Below are positions 1 to 10,701 of a stretch of 54,948 nucleotides of DNA, one piece after another. The stretch covers positions 9,471 through 64,418 of the forward strand of contig JADHYX010000079.1 of the NCBI GenBank assembly GCA_027604685.1, written 5' to 3'. The DNA comes from Lobulomyces angularis (Eukaryota; Chytridiomycota; Chytridiomycetes; Lobulomycetales; Lobulomycetaceae). The notes under the pieces were generated by a model. The model did not search any database. It was not told the origin of the DNA and worked only from the letters and a program-made list of their open reading frames with translations. Position numbers and translations under genes: made by a program. How positions within the stretch are numbered: position 1 is the stretch's first letter; each line of letters opens with the position of its first letter.

Positions 1-932
1 ATGAGAAACGAAAAAATTTTATCAAAAATGAAAAAAATAAAAAAATACCAAATTTTCATATCTAAATGGTGAGCACAAAAATCTACCATCTTCAAGACTC
101 ATTTCACGATTTTCAAGTAAATTATTTAATATAGGAAGAACATTTCTTTCCGCTTTCTATAAACAAAAATAGTCAATTTATTTATAAAAAAAAATCTTCT
201 AATTTAAACTCACTTCTAGTCCATCTAAGACAAGAATTCTACCCATTAAAGCTGCTCTGACACACACGGAGTCTGTATAAATGCTGGTGTTATTAACAAT
301 TTCTCTCCTTTGCTTCAAGTCAGCATCAGTGGTATCTTTAGTGATAGTCAAATATTCAACTTCTCTATTCGTTAGCTGGGCATACTTTAAAACCAACCTT
401 CTTTTAAAATTGGTTGGTGGGCCAATGAGAAATACATCTTGGTGCAAGCTAATAAAAGAAAATAAAAAAATTAAATAAAAAAATCATACTGTTCTTTTTG
501 CATAATCCATTGTAAATGCCTAATTTTTTATTATTATTATAATTTATTGTTTTAATAAAACCTATAAAAAAATAAAATAAAAAAGAAATTGTCAATATCA
601 ATATATTTACCTTAACACCTCCTAAGGTAACAGTTCACACAAAGATAAAAAAAATTAAGATTTGCATTAAAATTAAAAAAAATTGCATGTATATAAAAAC
701 TTGAGATTCAGCAAAAAATAATTCATTATTTAAATATGGTATAAGTTCAGGAGCACTTGCAACTTTTAAGTATTTTTTGATATCACCAATAGAAATTAAA
801 GTTTTTTCTAAATATATTTTTAGAAACTAGAAATAAAAAAAAAAGGAAAAAATTTCAAGTATTTTTACCTTCACTTTCAGAAGAGAAAGAAAGAATGTTA
901 TTTAGTTGATCTAATCTCCTTAAGGTTGACAT
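1..932 (-). CDS. VWA8: VWA8, mitochondrial AAA+/von Willebrand A ATPase, 5' part only
   Basis: This is the N-terminal part of a VWA8-type dynein-like AAA+ ATPase, a mitochondrial matrix-side protein. The gene runs off the left edge. Exons read on the minus strand are 932-869, 807-701, 621-611, 519-490, 448-214 and 156-49. The start is the ATG at 932, opening a short Arg-containing leader (MSTLRRLDQL) that could be a mitochondrial presequence. Downstream come the family blocks HLQWIMQKE, QDVFLIGPP (Walker A region, though GPPTNFKRR lacks a classic GKT/S, as in VWA8), REVEYLTITKDTT, TDADLKQRREI and ERNVLPILNNLLENREM, followed by EDGRF. All joins keep frame. The 11-nt exon 611-621 is required for frame and supplies EVL(R). 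Family identity is seen from these blocks; mitochondrial location is family knowledge. Confidence 0.9.
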
Positions 933-1236
933 AAAGTTTTGTTTTAAACTTTCAAACTTTATAACAAAAAAAAAGCTGAAATAATTTTTCCGAATGAATC
1001 AAGTGGAAAAATTTATTAATCGTTTTTAAGTATAACTAACACACTTTTTTACTAAAACTAATAAAGGTAGAAAGGATATTTTAAAATATTAGAGGTAATT
1101 TTTCACCAATAAAACGTGAACGAGACTATTAAACCAAAAAATTAACTGAAAAAAAATTTTAAAAAAAAAATATTGAAAGTTGAAAAACTTACATTCAGCA
1201 TCAGGAAACAAGACAAATGTTGAAAAATGTTTATGT
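933..1236. other. spacer between two minus-strand genes
   Basis: About 300 bases of A/T-rich sequence between the stop of the PP6 subunit gene and the start of VWA8. It should hold the 3' UTR of one and the promoter of the other. I see no gene or structured element in it, apart from a short chance reading frame that overlaps the upstream gene's last exon. Confidence 0.6.
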
Positions 1237-4200
1237 CTATTCCGAATATCTATTACTCCAATCGTCCGTTTCGTAAGAAATTCCAGATTCTAAAAAAAAA
1301 AAAGAAAATTAATAAATAAAAAAATAAACAATTAACCATTCATATTTCCCCCTAATTCACCACTAATGTCATCATCATCAAAATCACCTTCGTTTAAAAA
1401 TCTGCCGCCGTGACCTTGCACATTACTTGCGTCCAAATCTCCATCTAGTTGGTTCCCGCCAGTCAATAGTGGTATAGAATGAATGCTTCCTCCCATCATA
1501 GAACCTGCTCCACCAATAGACATCATACCACCACCAGATTGATTTGGCCTTTGGCCACCCAAAGGCTGGCAATCTCTTTCCTTTGTTTCATTCAAGCTCT
1601 TATTTTTGTAATTTTCCCATCTCTCATCCGAAAAATATTCTAAATTTTCATTAGAGTTTTTACTAAGGTTTCTTTTTTACCATATAATTCACTTTCAAGA
1701 TCAGTTGAACATTTTTCAATTAATTTACAAACTTCATCAGAAATATAGGTTAAGTGTCCCATATATCCTAACCTTACACCTTTCGGCAGATTACTAGAGA
1801 AAAAAAAAAATTTAATGGAAAATTCAAACCCAAAAAATAAGTATACACTTGCGCATCGTTTTCTATCTGAGCATCAATAATTTTTTTCATTAATTCACCG
1901 TCTTTGTAGATCTACAAGATATAAATTAATATTAAAAATATTTATCGTGCATACCGAAATCACCAACAATCTAACTGTTTTTTTAATTCTTTCCATTTTT
2001 TCTTCAACCAATGTAGAGGCAGAATTTTTTTCAATTGAGGTATTTGATAAACTGGCATTAAATGTTAGTGTAAAAGAATAGGTATTCTAAAAACCATATA
2101 CATATAAAATTAGCACTATGTTAAAAAGTGTAAAAGCCTTACAAAAACTTTGGCAATCATATCGTAAACAACAGAGTGTAAAAAATTATTCCAGGGAAAT
2201 TTAAAAAACAATTCTAAACAAAGCGGTAACACTTGGTTTTCTACAAAACAGCCAGTTACGTAAACTAGTTCATCCGCTACATCGTTTCGTCTCTCAGATG
2301 ATTCTGAAGATCTTAATGGGCTAGGAACTCCACCTTTTTGAATAACAACTAAATCTTCTTCAGTATTTTTTACTTCTTCTGTTGTTAAATCACCCATTTT
2401 ATCGGTTACATCATCGTCTAACCCTCCTTCTTCCGTCGTAGTTGTTTTGCTGTCACTATTAAATTGCGCAGGGAATAAGTATTGTTCAGCCGTTGTTTTT
2501 TTTTTATCAGTATTAACTAATCTTTCAAAAAGAGGAGAACTAGTATAAAGGTATTGTAAATGCAGAATTTCTGCAAATAACTCGCAAGTCTTTAATCGTT
2601 CAGCTCCAAGTGGTATTTGATTTCCTATAGTAGTTTCTACTGGAACCTTAATTAAAATAATGTCAATAAATTACCAACAATTCTCAAATATAAAAAAAAA
2701 AATACAGTTATTCTGGGATTAGCTAAAAGTTCAGCAAATGCGCCAAGTCTTTTCCCCAAAACGCGTAGTAATTCATTTAAATCTGTTGCTAATGAATCCA
2801 GCTTTTCTTGTGATGGCTGAATTGGGCCTTGCTTATGTGTTTGGTTTTGGTAATGATGTTGGGAATATTCTGCTTGTTCTATCTCACTAATTTTTTTTTT
2901 TTTAAAAAAAATTTGTTAAATTTTCTTTTTAATTACCTGCAATATCGTCTAATTAATTCAATAATAATATTTATTCCATTTGTCAAAATACTAGTAGATT
3001 CACAACCCTTATCTAGCATGTAATCGACTAATTGATTCATTATTGCTTCGCTGCAAAAATAAATAAAATAAATTAAGTATCAACACACAAAAAATTATGG
3101 TAAACCTTTTCAGCTGATCTATTAAGGCATTTCCATCATTTTCAGCAGATTGTAAATCCATTCCAGGCTGCAGCATTTCCAGCTGAACTGCATTTTGATA
3201 GCTAATAGCAATAACATCTAATATTGCCTGTGCTGCAATGTTATGCATCTTTAAAAAAATAAAAATTTTACTAAGTTTGATTGAGAAGAATAAAAACACC
3301 TCAGAATCATGCTCAGCACTTAATCTTTCAACTAGTAACTTAATCAAATCTTGCTTACAAAGCCAATCAATTACTCCTGCTGCTTGTGGGGATTCTTCTA
3401 AAGCAATAAGTTTCAGTATTAAATCAGTTATGGGTGAATTTGATATATGCTTGAGTAATTTTGATATTATGTTTGGCTGAGTTTTTATATAAGCGATCAT
3501 CTAACAAAAAGTTTTAAAATATAAAATATCGATTCGCAGTTTTTTTCCTGCAATAAAAAAATACCTCAACTGGTTTTTTTTCTAAAAACGTGATATTTGC
3601 TTTACTGAAATATAAAACTTGTACTAAATCTAAAGAGTCATCATCTAAAATTTGCCAAAACGTATCTAATAGTTTTGTATTTTGGACAAATGCGTCGCAA
3701 ATAGCAAAAACTTCACAACAAAGTACTTCACATGCGTAATAAGCATATCTATAGTTTAAAAAAAAAAAAAGAAAAAAAAAATGTAAGAAAAATTTTTAAA
3801 AAAAGAATAGAGCAATGGAATTTTTTTTAAAAACAAAATGAAAAGAAATAAATATTTTTCATAATTACTTGTATCTTCTATTTCTATCATGCGCAGATTC
3901 TTTTTGATCTGAAGATTGGTTATCGGTGATAGATTTTTTCAAGGTTAAACAATTTAAAATCTCTAATAAATTTTCGGGTCTGATTATAAATTCGATTAAT
4001 TTTGTATTATGAGATTTGCATTCCTGCAATAGTTCGTCCTCCTCAAATAAATCCAACATGGTTAATCCCTCTTTCTCCAAAGCTGAATCAATTGCTGTTG
4101 CAGAGTGAAAGCCAAATTTCCAAAACCTAAGAGACAAAAAAACAAAAAAGTACAATTGTAAATACAAAAAATAAATAATAAATATAATCTTAAAAATTAC

Positions 4201-4360
4201 ATTTTTTTTTTTTTTTTTTTTTTTAATATTATTTTTTGACTTTTTGTTAAAAATTAATCTAACAAAAAAGAGTTGATTTTTATTTTTGATGAATCCTTTT
4301 TTATTTTTTTTTTTGAAAGATGGTTCCACAAAGATATATCTTCACCTCTCCAACTCACAT
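1237..4360 (-). CDS. SAPS-domain regulatory subunit of protein phosphatase 6 (PP6R / SAP family)
   Basis: This is a regulatory subunit of the Sit4/PP6 phosphatase, about 750 residues in some 13 exons. The N-terminus FWKFGFHSATAIDS, then DELLQECKSHNTKL and RPENLLEIL, is the diagnostic start of SAPS proteins. Later blocks also match: FFKFPWNNFLHSVVYDMI near the middle, and GYMGHLT followed by a SDERWENY/LNETKERD block before a Gly/Met-rich and acidic tail. The gene appears to start with an intron-split ATG: AT at 4360-4359, an intron from 4358 (donor GTGAGT) to 4127, and G at 4126 giving M-F-W. The 5' exon has an in-frame TAA upstream and no other in-frame ATG. The stop is at 1237-1239, reached with a phase-1 join after GGNMN. 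The extreme C-terminus is less certain because that donor (GTTAAT) is weak. Confidence 0.88.
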
Positions 4361-4983
4361 CAGCAAAACAATTTACTTCTTTCAAATAAAGATCATTAGC
4401 CAGCAAACACAGGTAAATAATTAAAATTGTTTAGTTTTTAGATCAAATTTCAATTAATTTCTTCATCAAAAAATTAAAATTTCTTGATTTCGTAGGAAAT
4501 AGCAAATTAAAGAGTAGTGATTGTCTGTATTAAGTTGGATTGTATATAAAACTATATGAAATTAGTCATTCTTTTATATTACGGTTCCCATTTCCCATTA
4601 TACATTTCTCTCTATAAACGCTTTAGCCACTAAGAAGTAACGGAAAGAGTTTCTGGTTACTAGAAGTTTTTTGGGCAGATAAATCAAATGACTTTAACTA
4701 GTATTGGCCATAATTATGACAGAATTTTCAGTGAAGGTTAAAGTAGTAAGTAATTAGTTGTCAAACATTCTGATTAATTTGACAATCTCCTAGTTGTTGG
4801 CCACAAAAATATGTATGTTCTACATTAAGCTTAGAAAACAAAACTGAAAATAAAAAAGAAACGTTAAGAAAGTTGTTACAAAGTTGAAATTTGTAATAAT
4901 TGAAATAAAACGCGAAAAAAATTTTTTTCATTACAGAATTAAAGCAATTTTTCGATCATACAATCCTTCTTAACCAAAAAAAA
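4361..4983. other. divergent intergenic region
   Basis: About 620 bases between the divergently transcribed PP6 subunit and CFAP73 genes, so it should hold both promoters. It includes the PP6 gene's 5' leader. In that leader an ATG at 4396 (minus strand) would open a four-codon upstream ORF ending in TGA. The remainder is A/T-rich with no recognisable gene. Confidence 0.5.
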
Positions 4984-6576
4984 ATGATTGCAGTAGAGCA
5001 ACTGTCAAAGATTAATCAAAATAACAATGATACTTTCGTTACTCAGCGTGGTGGCAAAATGTAATTTCTTTAACAACATTTTTTTACACATAAAATTCCA
5101 AAAAAACTTTATAATTTAAGTTTTGTTTCAATAAAATGATATTCCTAATAAATAAAAAAAAAAAAAATTTTTATACAATGTAGAATAAATGACGGTACTA
5201 GGAAGTTAGGTACTATGCTGTTCAAAACAAATGAAGTAAAATAAAATAAAAATAAAAATTAAATAATTCTAGTTGAAAAGTTATTAAAATTAAATTATCA
5301 AATTATGTTTTTTTTTTTAAAAAAATAGGCATTGTTTGAAAATAATAGAACTTTACAAAGTACATTATTGCTTCAAAAAAAAAAAGAGATGCATCAAGTA
5401 CAACAATTACTGGAAAAAAAAAGGATTGAATTTGCTAAAAGAATGGAAGAATGTAGAGAAAAACAGGAAGAGTTAAAAGTCAAAGTAAAAATTATAAAAA
5501 ATAAATGTCTATCCAATTTCTTTTTTAACCTTACATTGTGCAGCAAAAACAAATAAGGGAAAGAGTCTTCAAATTTGAAAAATTTTTAAAAGAAAATGAC
5601 GCCAAAAGACAAAGAGCAAATGTTAAAGCACAAACTGAAAAAAAATTGAGAGAACAGAAGGTAAGAATTTAAAACTAATTTAATAAAATTATTGGAGCTG
5701 TTAACTAATTTAGCTTTTAGGAACAAGAACTGTTAGGATTACAAAAGCAGCTAATGGAAGAATCAAAAAATAGTAAAAACATCTTAACGATGTTACGTAA
5801 GGATTGAAAAAAAAATTTTTTTTTATTTTTTTTACTGATGTGAATATTTTATTTTTTTTTAATTCTGTGAAAAAAAAGAAAAGTATAAGATTTTTGAAAG
5901 ATATCTTCAATCTGCGGTAGACATTTTACCAACCGATTATTTAGATGTAAATGAACGTAAATAACAATGCATCATTTACAATTAAAAGTAAAATATAAAA
6001 AAAATTAAAAAATTAAAAATTAGCTCACATAAATGATATCCTAATGAGGCATAAAACTTTAGTAGAAACAAACGAAGATTTAATGTCCATGCTACAAAGC
6101 TTTCAAGACGAAATCGAAAAGGAACAAAAAGGATTGCAACTTTCTATAAAGAACAAAAATGATGAAATTCTAGTATACAATTCTACATTAGGATTTCAGC
6201 AAAAAAAATTAGATAAAATGAAGCAAAATTGCGCTAACTTAGAACAAAAGCAGGAAGAAAAAGATAGGACTGGAAAAGAAAGGGTAAAAAATAAAGAATT
6301 CTTTTGTTTTATCATTCCTAGATGCGAATACTTGGAGAAGCAAAACTTGCTATAAACAACCTCTATGATCGAGTTAGCATTAGCAGGGTTAGGCAACCAG
6401 CAATGGCAGTTAACAATGAGCAGAACTCTAGTAATGGCACAAATGCCTCTGGAGGGGTTCTAAATGCGAATGAGAAAATAAATAATTTTGTTGATAAAAC
6501 GAGTTTAACTGAAAAATTAAATGTTATTGAACAAAGAGTGTTGGATTTGTCTTTTATCGTAAAAAATAATACTTAA
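4984..6576 (+). CDS. CFAP73: CFAP73/CCDC42-family coiled-coil axonemal protein
   Basis: This is a coiled-coil protein of the CCDC42/CFAP73 family (MIA2 in Chlamydomonas), which works with CFAP100 on inner dynein arms of motile flagella. The ATG at 4984 opens exon 1, and about eight exons follow with consistent phases. Matching blocks are FENNRTLQST, EKKRIEFAKRMEECREKQEE, VFKFEKFLKENDAKRQRA, then YKIFERYLQSAVDILP and RHKTLVETNEDLMSML, and near the end RILGEAKLAINNLYDRV. The order and spacing follow the family, whose FDKFLKEND block is highly conserved. The C-terminal 60 residues are Asn/Ser-rich and diverged. The join at the exon near 5880 is the least certain because of a poor acceptor context. 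CCDC42 itself, the sperm paralogue in animals, cannot be excluded. Confidence 0.85.
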
Positions 6577-6881
6577 AATTGAAAAAATTCAAAAAAATTT
6601 AAAAAATAGATTGTATAAATTAAATTCAGCTAATCTTTTATAAGGAAAATAACATAAATAAAGAAGAAAAAATTAAAAAAAGTCATTTTGAAGCAAAATG
6701 AAATAAAAACAGTAAAGCATTGCAAAAGTAGAAAGAAATTAAAAAGACAATTTTTTGATGTCATAATTAAAAAATAAATAAAAAATTGATAATTTATTAT
6801 TTCTTTTATCTTTATTTTTTTTTACCAATTAAAAATTACTAAAAAAATTTAATAAATATCCATTCAGTTTTTTTCTTGAAT
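6577..6881. other. convergent spacer
   Basis: About 300 bases between the convergent 3' ends of CFAP73 and the Snapin-like gene. It is A/T-rich with no coding signal and presumably holds both polyadenylation regions. Confidence 0.5.
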
Positions 6882-7303
6882 TTAGGTAGTTGAACCAGAA
6901 TTTTGACCCCAGCCAATTTTTTCCCAAAAATCCAATTCCTCACCTCTACTAAATTTTTCACAGTTTTTTAATCTCTGCTGAACTTTTTTTAAAACATTCA
7001 ATAGGGTATTTAGTCTTTTTTTTATTGAGTTGAGTCTATTAATTTCTTTTTCTAAGATTGGAGGATCGCTAGTTGATATAAACACCTGTAAAGCTATAAT
7101 ATCGCGTAAGGATCACGTTTAGAGTAATTTTTCATTTTGTCATCAAATTAACACATTTTCGTCAAAAAAAAAAAATTACCTGTTGTGAGGCGCTCGATTT
7201 CCTTTTGCAACTCCAATTGAGCTTGCCTTATACTAATGACTTTAATATCTAACTCTTGAACAAGGGGAAGAATTGCTGATGATATTCCCTCTGCGATTGA
7301 CAT
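6882..7303 (-). CDS. Snapin-like subunit of BLOC-1/BORC
   Basis: This is a small helical coiled-coil protein of about 110 residues in two exons. The ATG at 7303 opens MSIAEGISSAILPLVQELD, and the exon ends after ERLTT with a phase-1 donor. The second exon joins as ALQVFISTSD and continues through INRLNSIKKRLNTLLNVLKK and VQQRLKN. Snapin has the same plan: an AEGL-like start, a helix with QQLD, an intervening (Q/E)-rich segment, and a final VLVNNILQNAQERL helix. Snapin belongs to BLOC-1 and BORC, which act in endosome/lysosome biogenesis and positioning. The assignment rests on pattern similarity over a short protein and is probable rather than certain. It is divergent from the mitochondrial protein gene at 7527, with only about 220 bases between starts. 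Confidence 0.7.
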
Positions 7304-7526
7304 TGTCAGTTTTTGAATGTTAAAAAAAATGAAAAATTAAAAAAATAGATTAAAATGTTTTATTGTTTCAAAATGCTAATTTTTTTAATTGTTATTAATT
7401 TTATGAAAAATAAAAAGTAACAAATAAATAAAAAATTTTTCCTCAAAAAAATTTTTTTTTATTTTTTGAAAAAAACTTTATTTCAGGGTATTTGAGGTTT
7501 TTCAACTTTTTTTTCTAAATCTTACA

Positions 7527-8289
7527 ATGAATTTTTTACTAAGATCATCTCAGAGAAACAACGCTTTTTTTAAAAACCAAAATTTATTCAACAAAAGCAT
7601 TAGATTTCAGTCATCCTCTCCCACATCCTCTGGTATGAGAGGCGGTATAATAGGTTTGGTTTTTTTTTTTTAAGTTTTAAAAATGTTTAATTTTTAGTTT
7701 AGGGTTTTTATTCGGGTTAACTACTGCTGGTGCTACTGGATATGTAATTATATAAAAAAATATATATAATTAATGTCTGTGAATTTTTATTTTTAACTCT
7801 TTTTTTATTTTTTTTTTACAGGTTTACTTAATTGGTAAAAAATAAAATTTTAAGTGTTGACAATGTACTGGATAACTTTTTCAACTTATTTTTTTTTTTT
7901 TTTATAGACGAATACCAAAATGCCTCTCATGCATTATTATTATCTGTTGAAGATGTAGCAAAATCTACAAACAAACTAAAGCAAAATACAAACAAAGTTG
8001 ATGCTCTAGAAAAGGATTTTAAAGAATTCAAATCAACAGGTTTTTTTTTTTTTTATTAGAAGAAAAATTTATTAATTATTTTTTTTTTTGTTTTTTTTTA
8101 TCCATTTTTAGCCGCTTCTCAAGTGGAACTTGATTCCTTAAAAAATGAAGTTTTGAAACTAATTGATGAAATAAACATCTCTCATTTAAATTTGAAAACT
8201 GATGGTAAAAATTTTTTTTTTATTTAAAAAAAATTATTATTTTTTTTTTTTTCATTATTATAGTCTGGGATTTAAAACATAGGAAATGA
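7527..8289 (+). CDS. small mitochondrial single-pass membrane protein with coiled coil (unnamed family)
   Basis: The ATG at 7527 starts a leader rich in Arg, Asn and Ser (MNFLLRSSQRNNAFF ... SIRFQSSS) that looks like a mitochondrial presequence. Next comes one Gly-rich membrane segment (IIGFLFGLTTAGATGYVYL), then DEYQNASHALLLSVEDV and a predicted coiled coil to the stop at 8287-8289 (VWDLKHRK). The total is about 145 residues in six exons. One exon is only 13 nt (7822-7834) and is required for frame. The layout of presequence, glycine-zipper helix, [D/E]EY and coiled coil resembles an uncharacterised family of fungal inner-membrane proteins, but I cannot name it with certainty. Function is unknown. 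Confidence 0.75.
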
Positions 8290-8504
8290 AATCCAAAAAA
8301 AAATATTAAAATTAAATAAAATATAAAAAAAAAAAAAGGAAGATAATAAAATCATGATGTTTTTTTTTTTTTTTTAAGCTTAAAAAAACTGAAATTTAAT
8401 TTATAACTACTCATTTATAAAATATTTCTAATTTTAATTTTATCCTCTTAAAAAATCAATTGCTGCCACTCTGTTTAAATCTTCAATTAAATTTTAATTT
8501 GGAG

Positions 8505-8712
8505 CTTTAATTGAATTATTTAAACGGCCAGAAATTTTTCAGACTGCATTTGATTTAGATAATTTTTCTTCTATATCAGCTTCAAAAAAAATTAATCAAG
8601 TACTATACCTGTTGTGCTATAATATATGAATCAGCTACATGAATGTTATTTATCTAAATCGGATGAGGTACGAAAAGCAGCAGGTGGTGTGGAAAAATTC
8701 GATATGCTTTAA
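8505..8712 (+). pseudogene. exon-like fragments, unrecognised
   Basis: Two stretches read like coding sequence. Positions 8505-8598 give LIELFKRPEIFQTAFDLDNF and SISASKKINQ, followed by a usable GTACTA donor. From about 8634, after an acceptor CAG, LHECYLSKSDEVRKAAGG runs to a TAA at 8710-8712. The amino-acid composition is protein-like, unlike the poly-A/T surroundings. I find no start, no upstream exon and no family match, so this is either the tail of a short undetected gene or a relic. Confidence 0.3.
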
Positions 8713-9158
8713 GAAACGTGGGTCTAATTTCATTTTAATTAAAATTTTCGGTTGCAGTTTGAAATGAGGTTTCTAATCAAAAAAAACTTCCAAGTTCAAT
8801 AAATTTTGAAAGTAAATAACCATTATTTTCGTTTTTCGAATCCTTTATACTTACTATCTTGTTAAACTTCAAAAGTGGGCCCAGTATTTTTTTATCTGTT
8901 TCCATTTAGGTGAAATGTCGTCTAATGATTTATTTGATATCTTTGTTTTTTCACTTCCATAACATAAAAGAAAATTTTTAATTTATAAAATGAACTTCAA
9001 AACTTTTTTTTTATATTTACAAAATTTACTTTTACTGTACTTTTTCTTATTATTATAAATTAATATTAAGTGTAATATGAGACTCACAAAAAGTATTTTT
9101 TTAATTTACCACCCAAAAATAAAAAAAAAGAAAAATTATAAAAAATTAATAAATAAAA
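8713..9158. other. A/T-rich spacer
   Basis: About 450 bases of low-complexity A/T sequence between the fragment above and the convergent RING-H2 gene. Nothing is recognised in it. Confidence 0.5.
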
Positions 9159-9957
9159 TTATTCATTAATGGTTAGTCTACAAATTGGGCAATTATGGTT
9201 ATCACCACTAGTTATCCAATTATCAATGCATGAACTGTGAAAGACGTGAATACATCTTAATGCCCTTACTTCATTTTCCATGTCATCAAACTTCAATTCT
9301 TCCATACAAATACAACATTCTTTTTTTGTGCGCTCCAGACGGGAAATAGTTTCAGTTGTTAAAATATTGTTATTAGTAAAAAATCTATTTTGACTATCTT
9401 CTTCCAAAAACTGAAAGGTAAGTAGTATAGCCAAGTTTTCGTCTACATCTAAGTTTTCATCATTGAATCGTCCCTCCTCTACTAAATTATGAAAGTTCAA
9501 CTCTTTATCTAGCTGTATTGCAAGATTTAAATCTTCAACCAAATTATGATGGTGAACGTAACACTGAGAAGTTAAGTGGGTCTCATCCAAACCGTTACAG
9601 GATTGATATATACTATCACCGCTTACATCCTGCAGTGAATTTCTAACTAAAATTTCATTCTTTTTTTTTTTAAAAAAAAAAAATATTTTAATATAATAAT
9701 TTTATTTTTTTTTTTACTTGAAAAACAAATTCATAATTAAGTACATTATCGTTATGTATTTGATTTGAAAAATTTGATGAAGAAATTGAAAAAGGTTGAT
9801 TTTGAGCGGTATGAGTAGTAAATTTATTATTTTTATTCTTTTTTTTTTTTGTAAAAAAAGATTTAGTTCTCCGTAGAGTGTGAGAAGAAGAGTTTGTAGA
9901 AGAGGAAGTTTTTAGATTAAGGATGCTTGAAAACTTAGTAGATATAAGAGACAACAT
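9159..9957 (-). CDS. RING-H2 finger protein, putative E3 ubiquitin ligase
   Basis: This is a two-exon gene of roughly 240 residues. The C-terminal RING-H2 finger is complete: CCICMEEL, then RCIHVFHSSCIDNW, then CPIC just before the stop, giving C-x2-C, C-x-H-x2-H-x2-C and C-x2-C. It is therefore expected to bind an E2 enzyme and act as a ubiquitin ligase. The N-terminal exon is Ser/Thr/Lys/Asn-rich and low in complexity, and the middle is acidic (NDENLDVDENL). The first ATG on the long frame is at 9957; the frame is open further upstream but has no earlier ATG. The intron joins FVFQ to NEILV in phase 0. A terminal RING-H2 after a disordered region is common in fungal and animal RNF126-like or ATL-like proteins. 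The substrate cannot be inferred. Confidence 0.8.
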
Positions 9958-10701
9958 CTTAAGAACAAGAAGAGATTTGGAATGTAAATAATTTGAATAT
10001 TTATTCTGGAAATTTATTTTCAATTTTATACTATTTTTTTGGTGGTGGATTGAAGGCTTTGGCGCAAATTTTAAGAATAATCAGTGACAGTTTTTTATAC
10101 AGTTTGGAACTACTTGCGTCAAGAGAAAGTTGTATGCTTCTTTTTATCCTATGTCAAGATGTAGAATGTAGCTTCTTGACGTAGATACAGCTACTCATAA
10201 TTATAACTACGTTTTGCATTTTCAATTTTAAGGCAAAAGATAACCAATACTTCAACTACAGATTAAAGCAGTATTGATAAAAACTACATATTAAAGCAGT
10301 GATGATTTTTATGATAACAAAATTTGAGGAATTTTCCAGTAAGTTGTTGCTTCCCGCTTCACAAACTTTTTGTACATCCTGCTGAGTTTTGCGCTATTAA
10401 TCACACAAATTCATTCTACAGTCCTACTGTACCACTTGGCAACTCTTACATAAATATTAATTCTAGTTAAAATATATTTATTCCCAATTAACTTTACATT
10501 ATTAAAGTATTGACCAATGAATTTGCAATTTTTTTGATTTTATATCTAACATACAACACAAAAAAGAAACTACAGTTAAAAAGAAGAAGAGTCAAGTTCT
10601 TGTAACAAAAAAAAGAAAATAAAGTATTTTAACGAAAAAAAATAAAAAAAAAATTTTGTCTAAAGAATTAATATTATTTTTTTGCTTTTTTTTCTATTTC
10701 A
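9958..10701. other. spacer with no recognised gene
   Basis: About 740 bases between two minus-strand genes. It is less homopolymeric than other spacers but has no protein-like frame that I could extend, and no tRNA-like element. It should include the RING gene promoter and the Rab 3' end. Confidence 0.5.

Noticed and set aside
1200..1290. An alternative open frame (LEFLTKRTIGVIDIRNRHKH...) overlapping the last exon of the PP6 subunit gene
   Set aside because: It would need a phase-0 join, but the only GT donor before it gives phase 1, and the phase-1 frame yields an acidic tail ending SNRYSE and a stop. The alternative frame runs into poly-T without a stop signal.
3865..4329. 154-codon frame reading through the first intron of the PP6 gene
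   Set aside because: Its first half is Lys/Phe homopolymer translation of an A/T intron; the conserved protein starts at FWKFGF.
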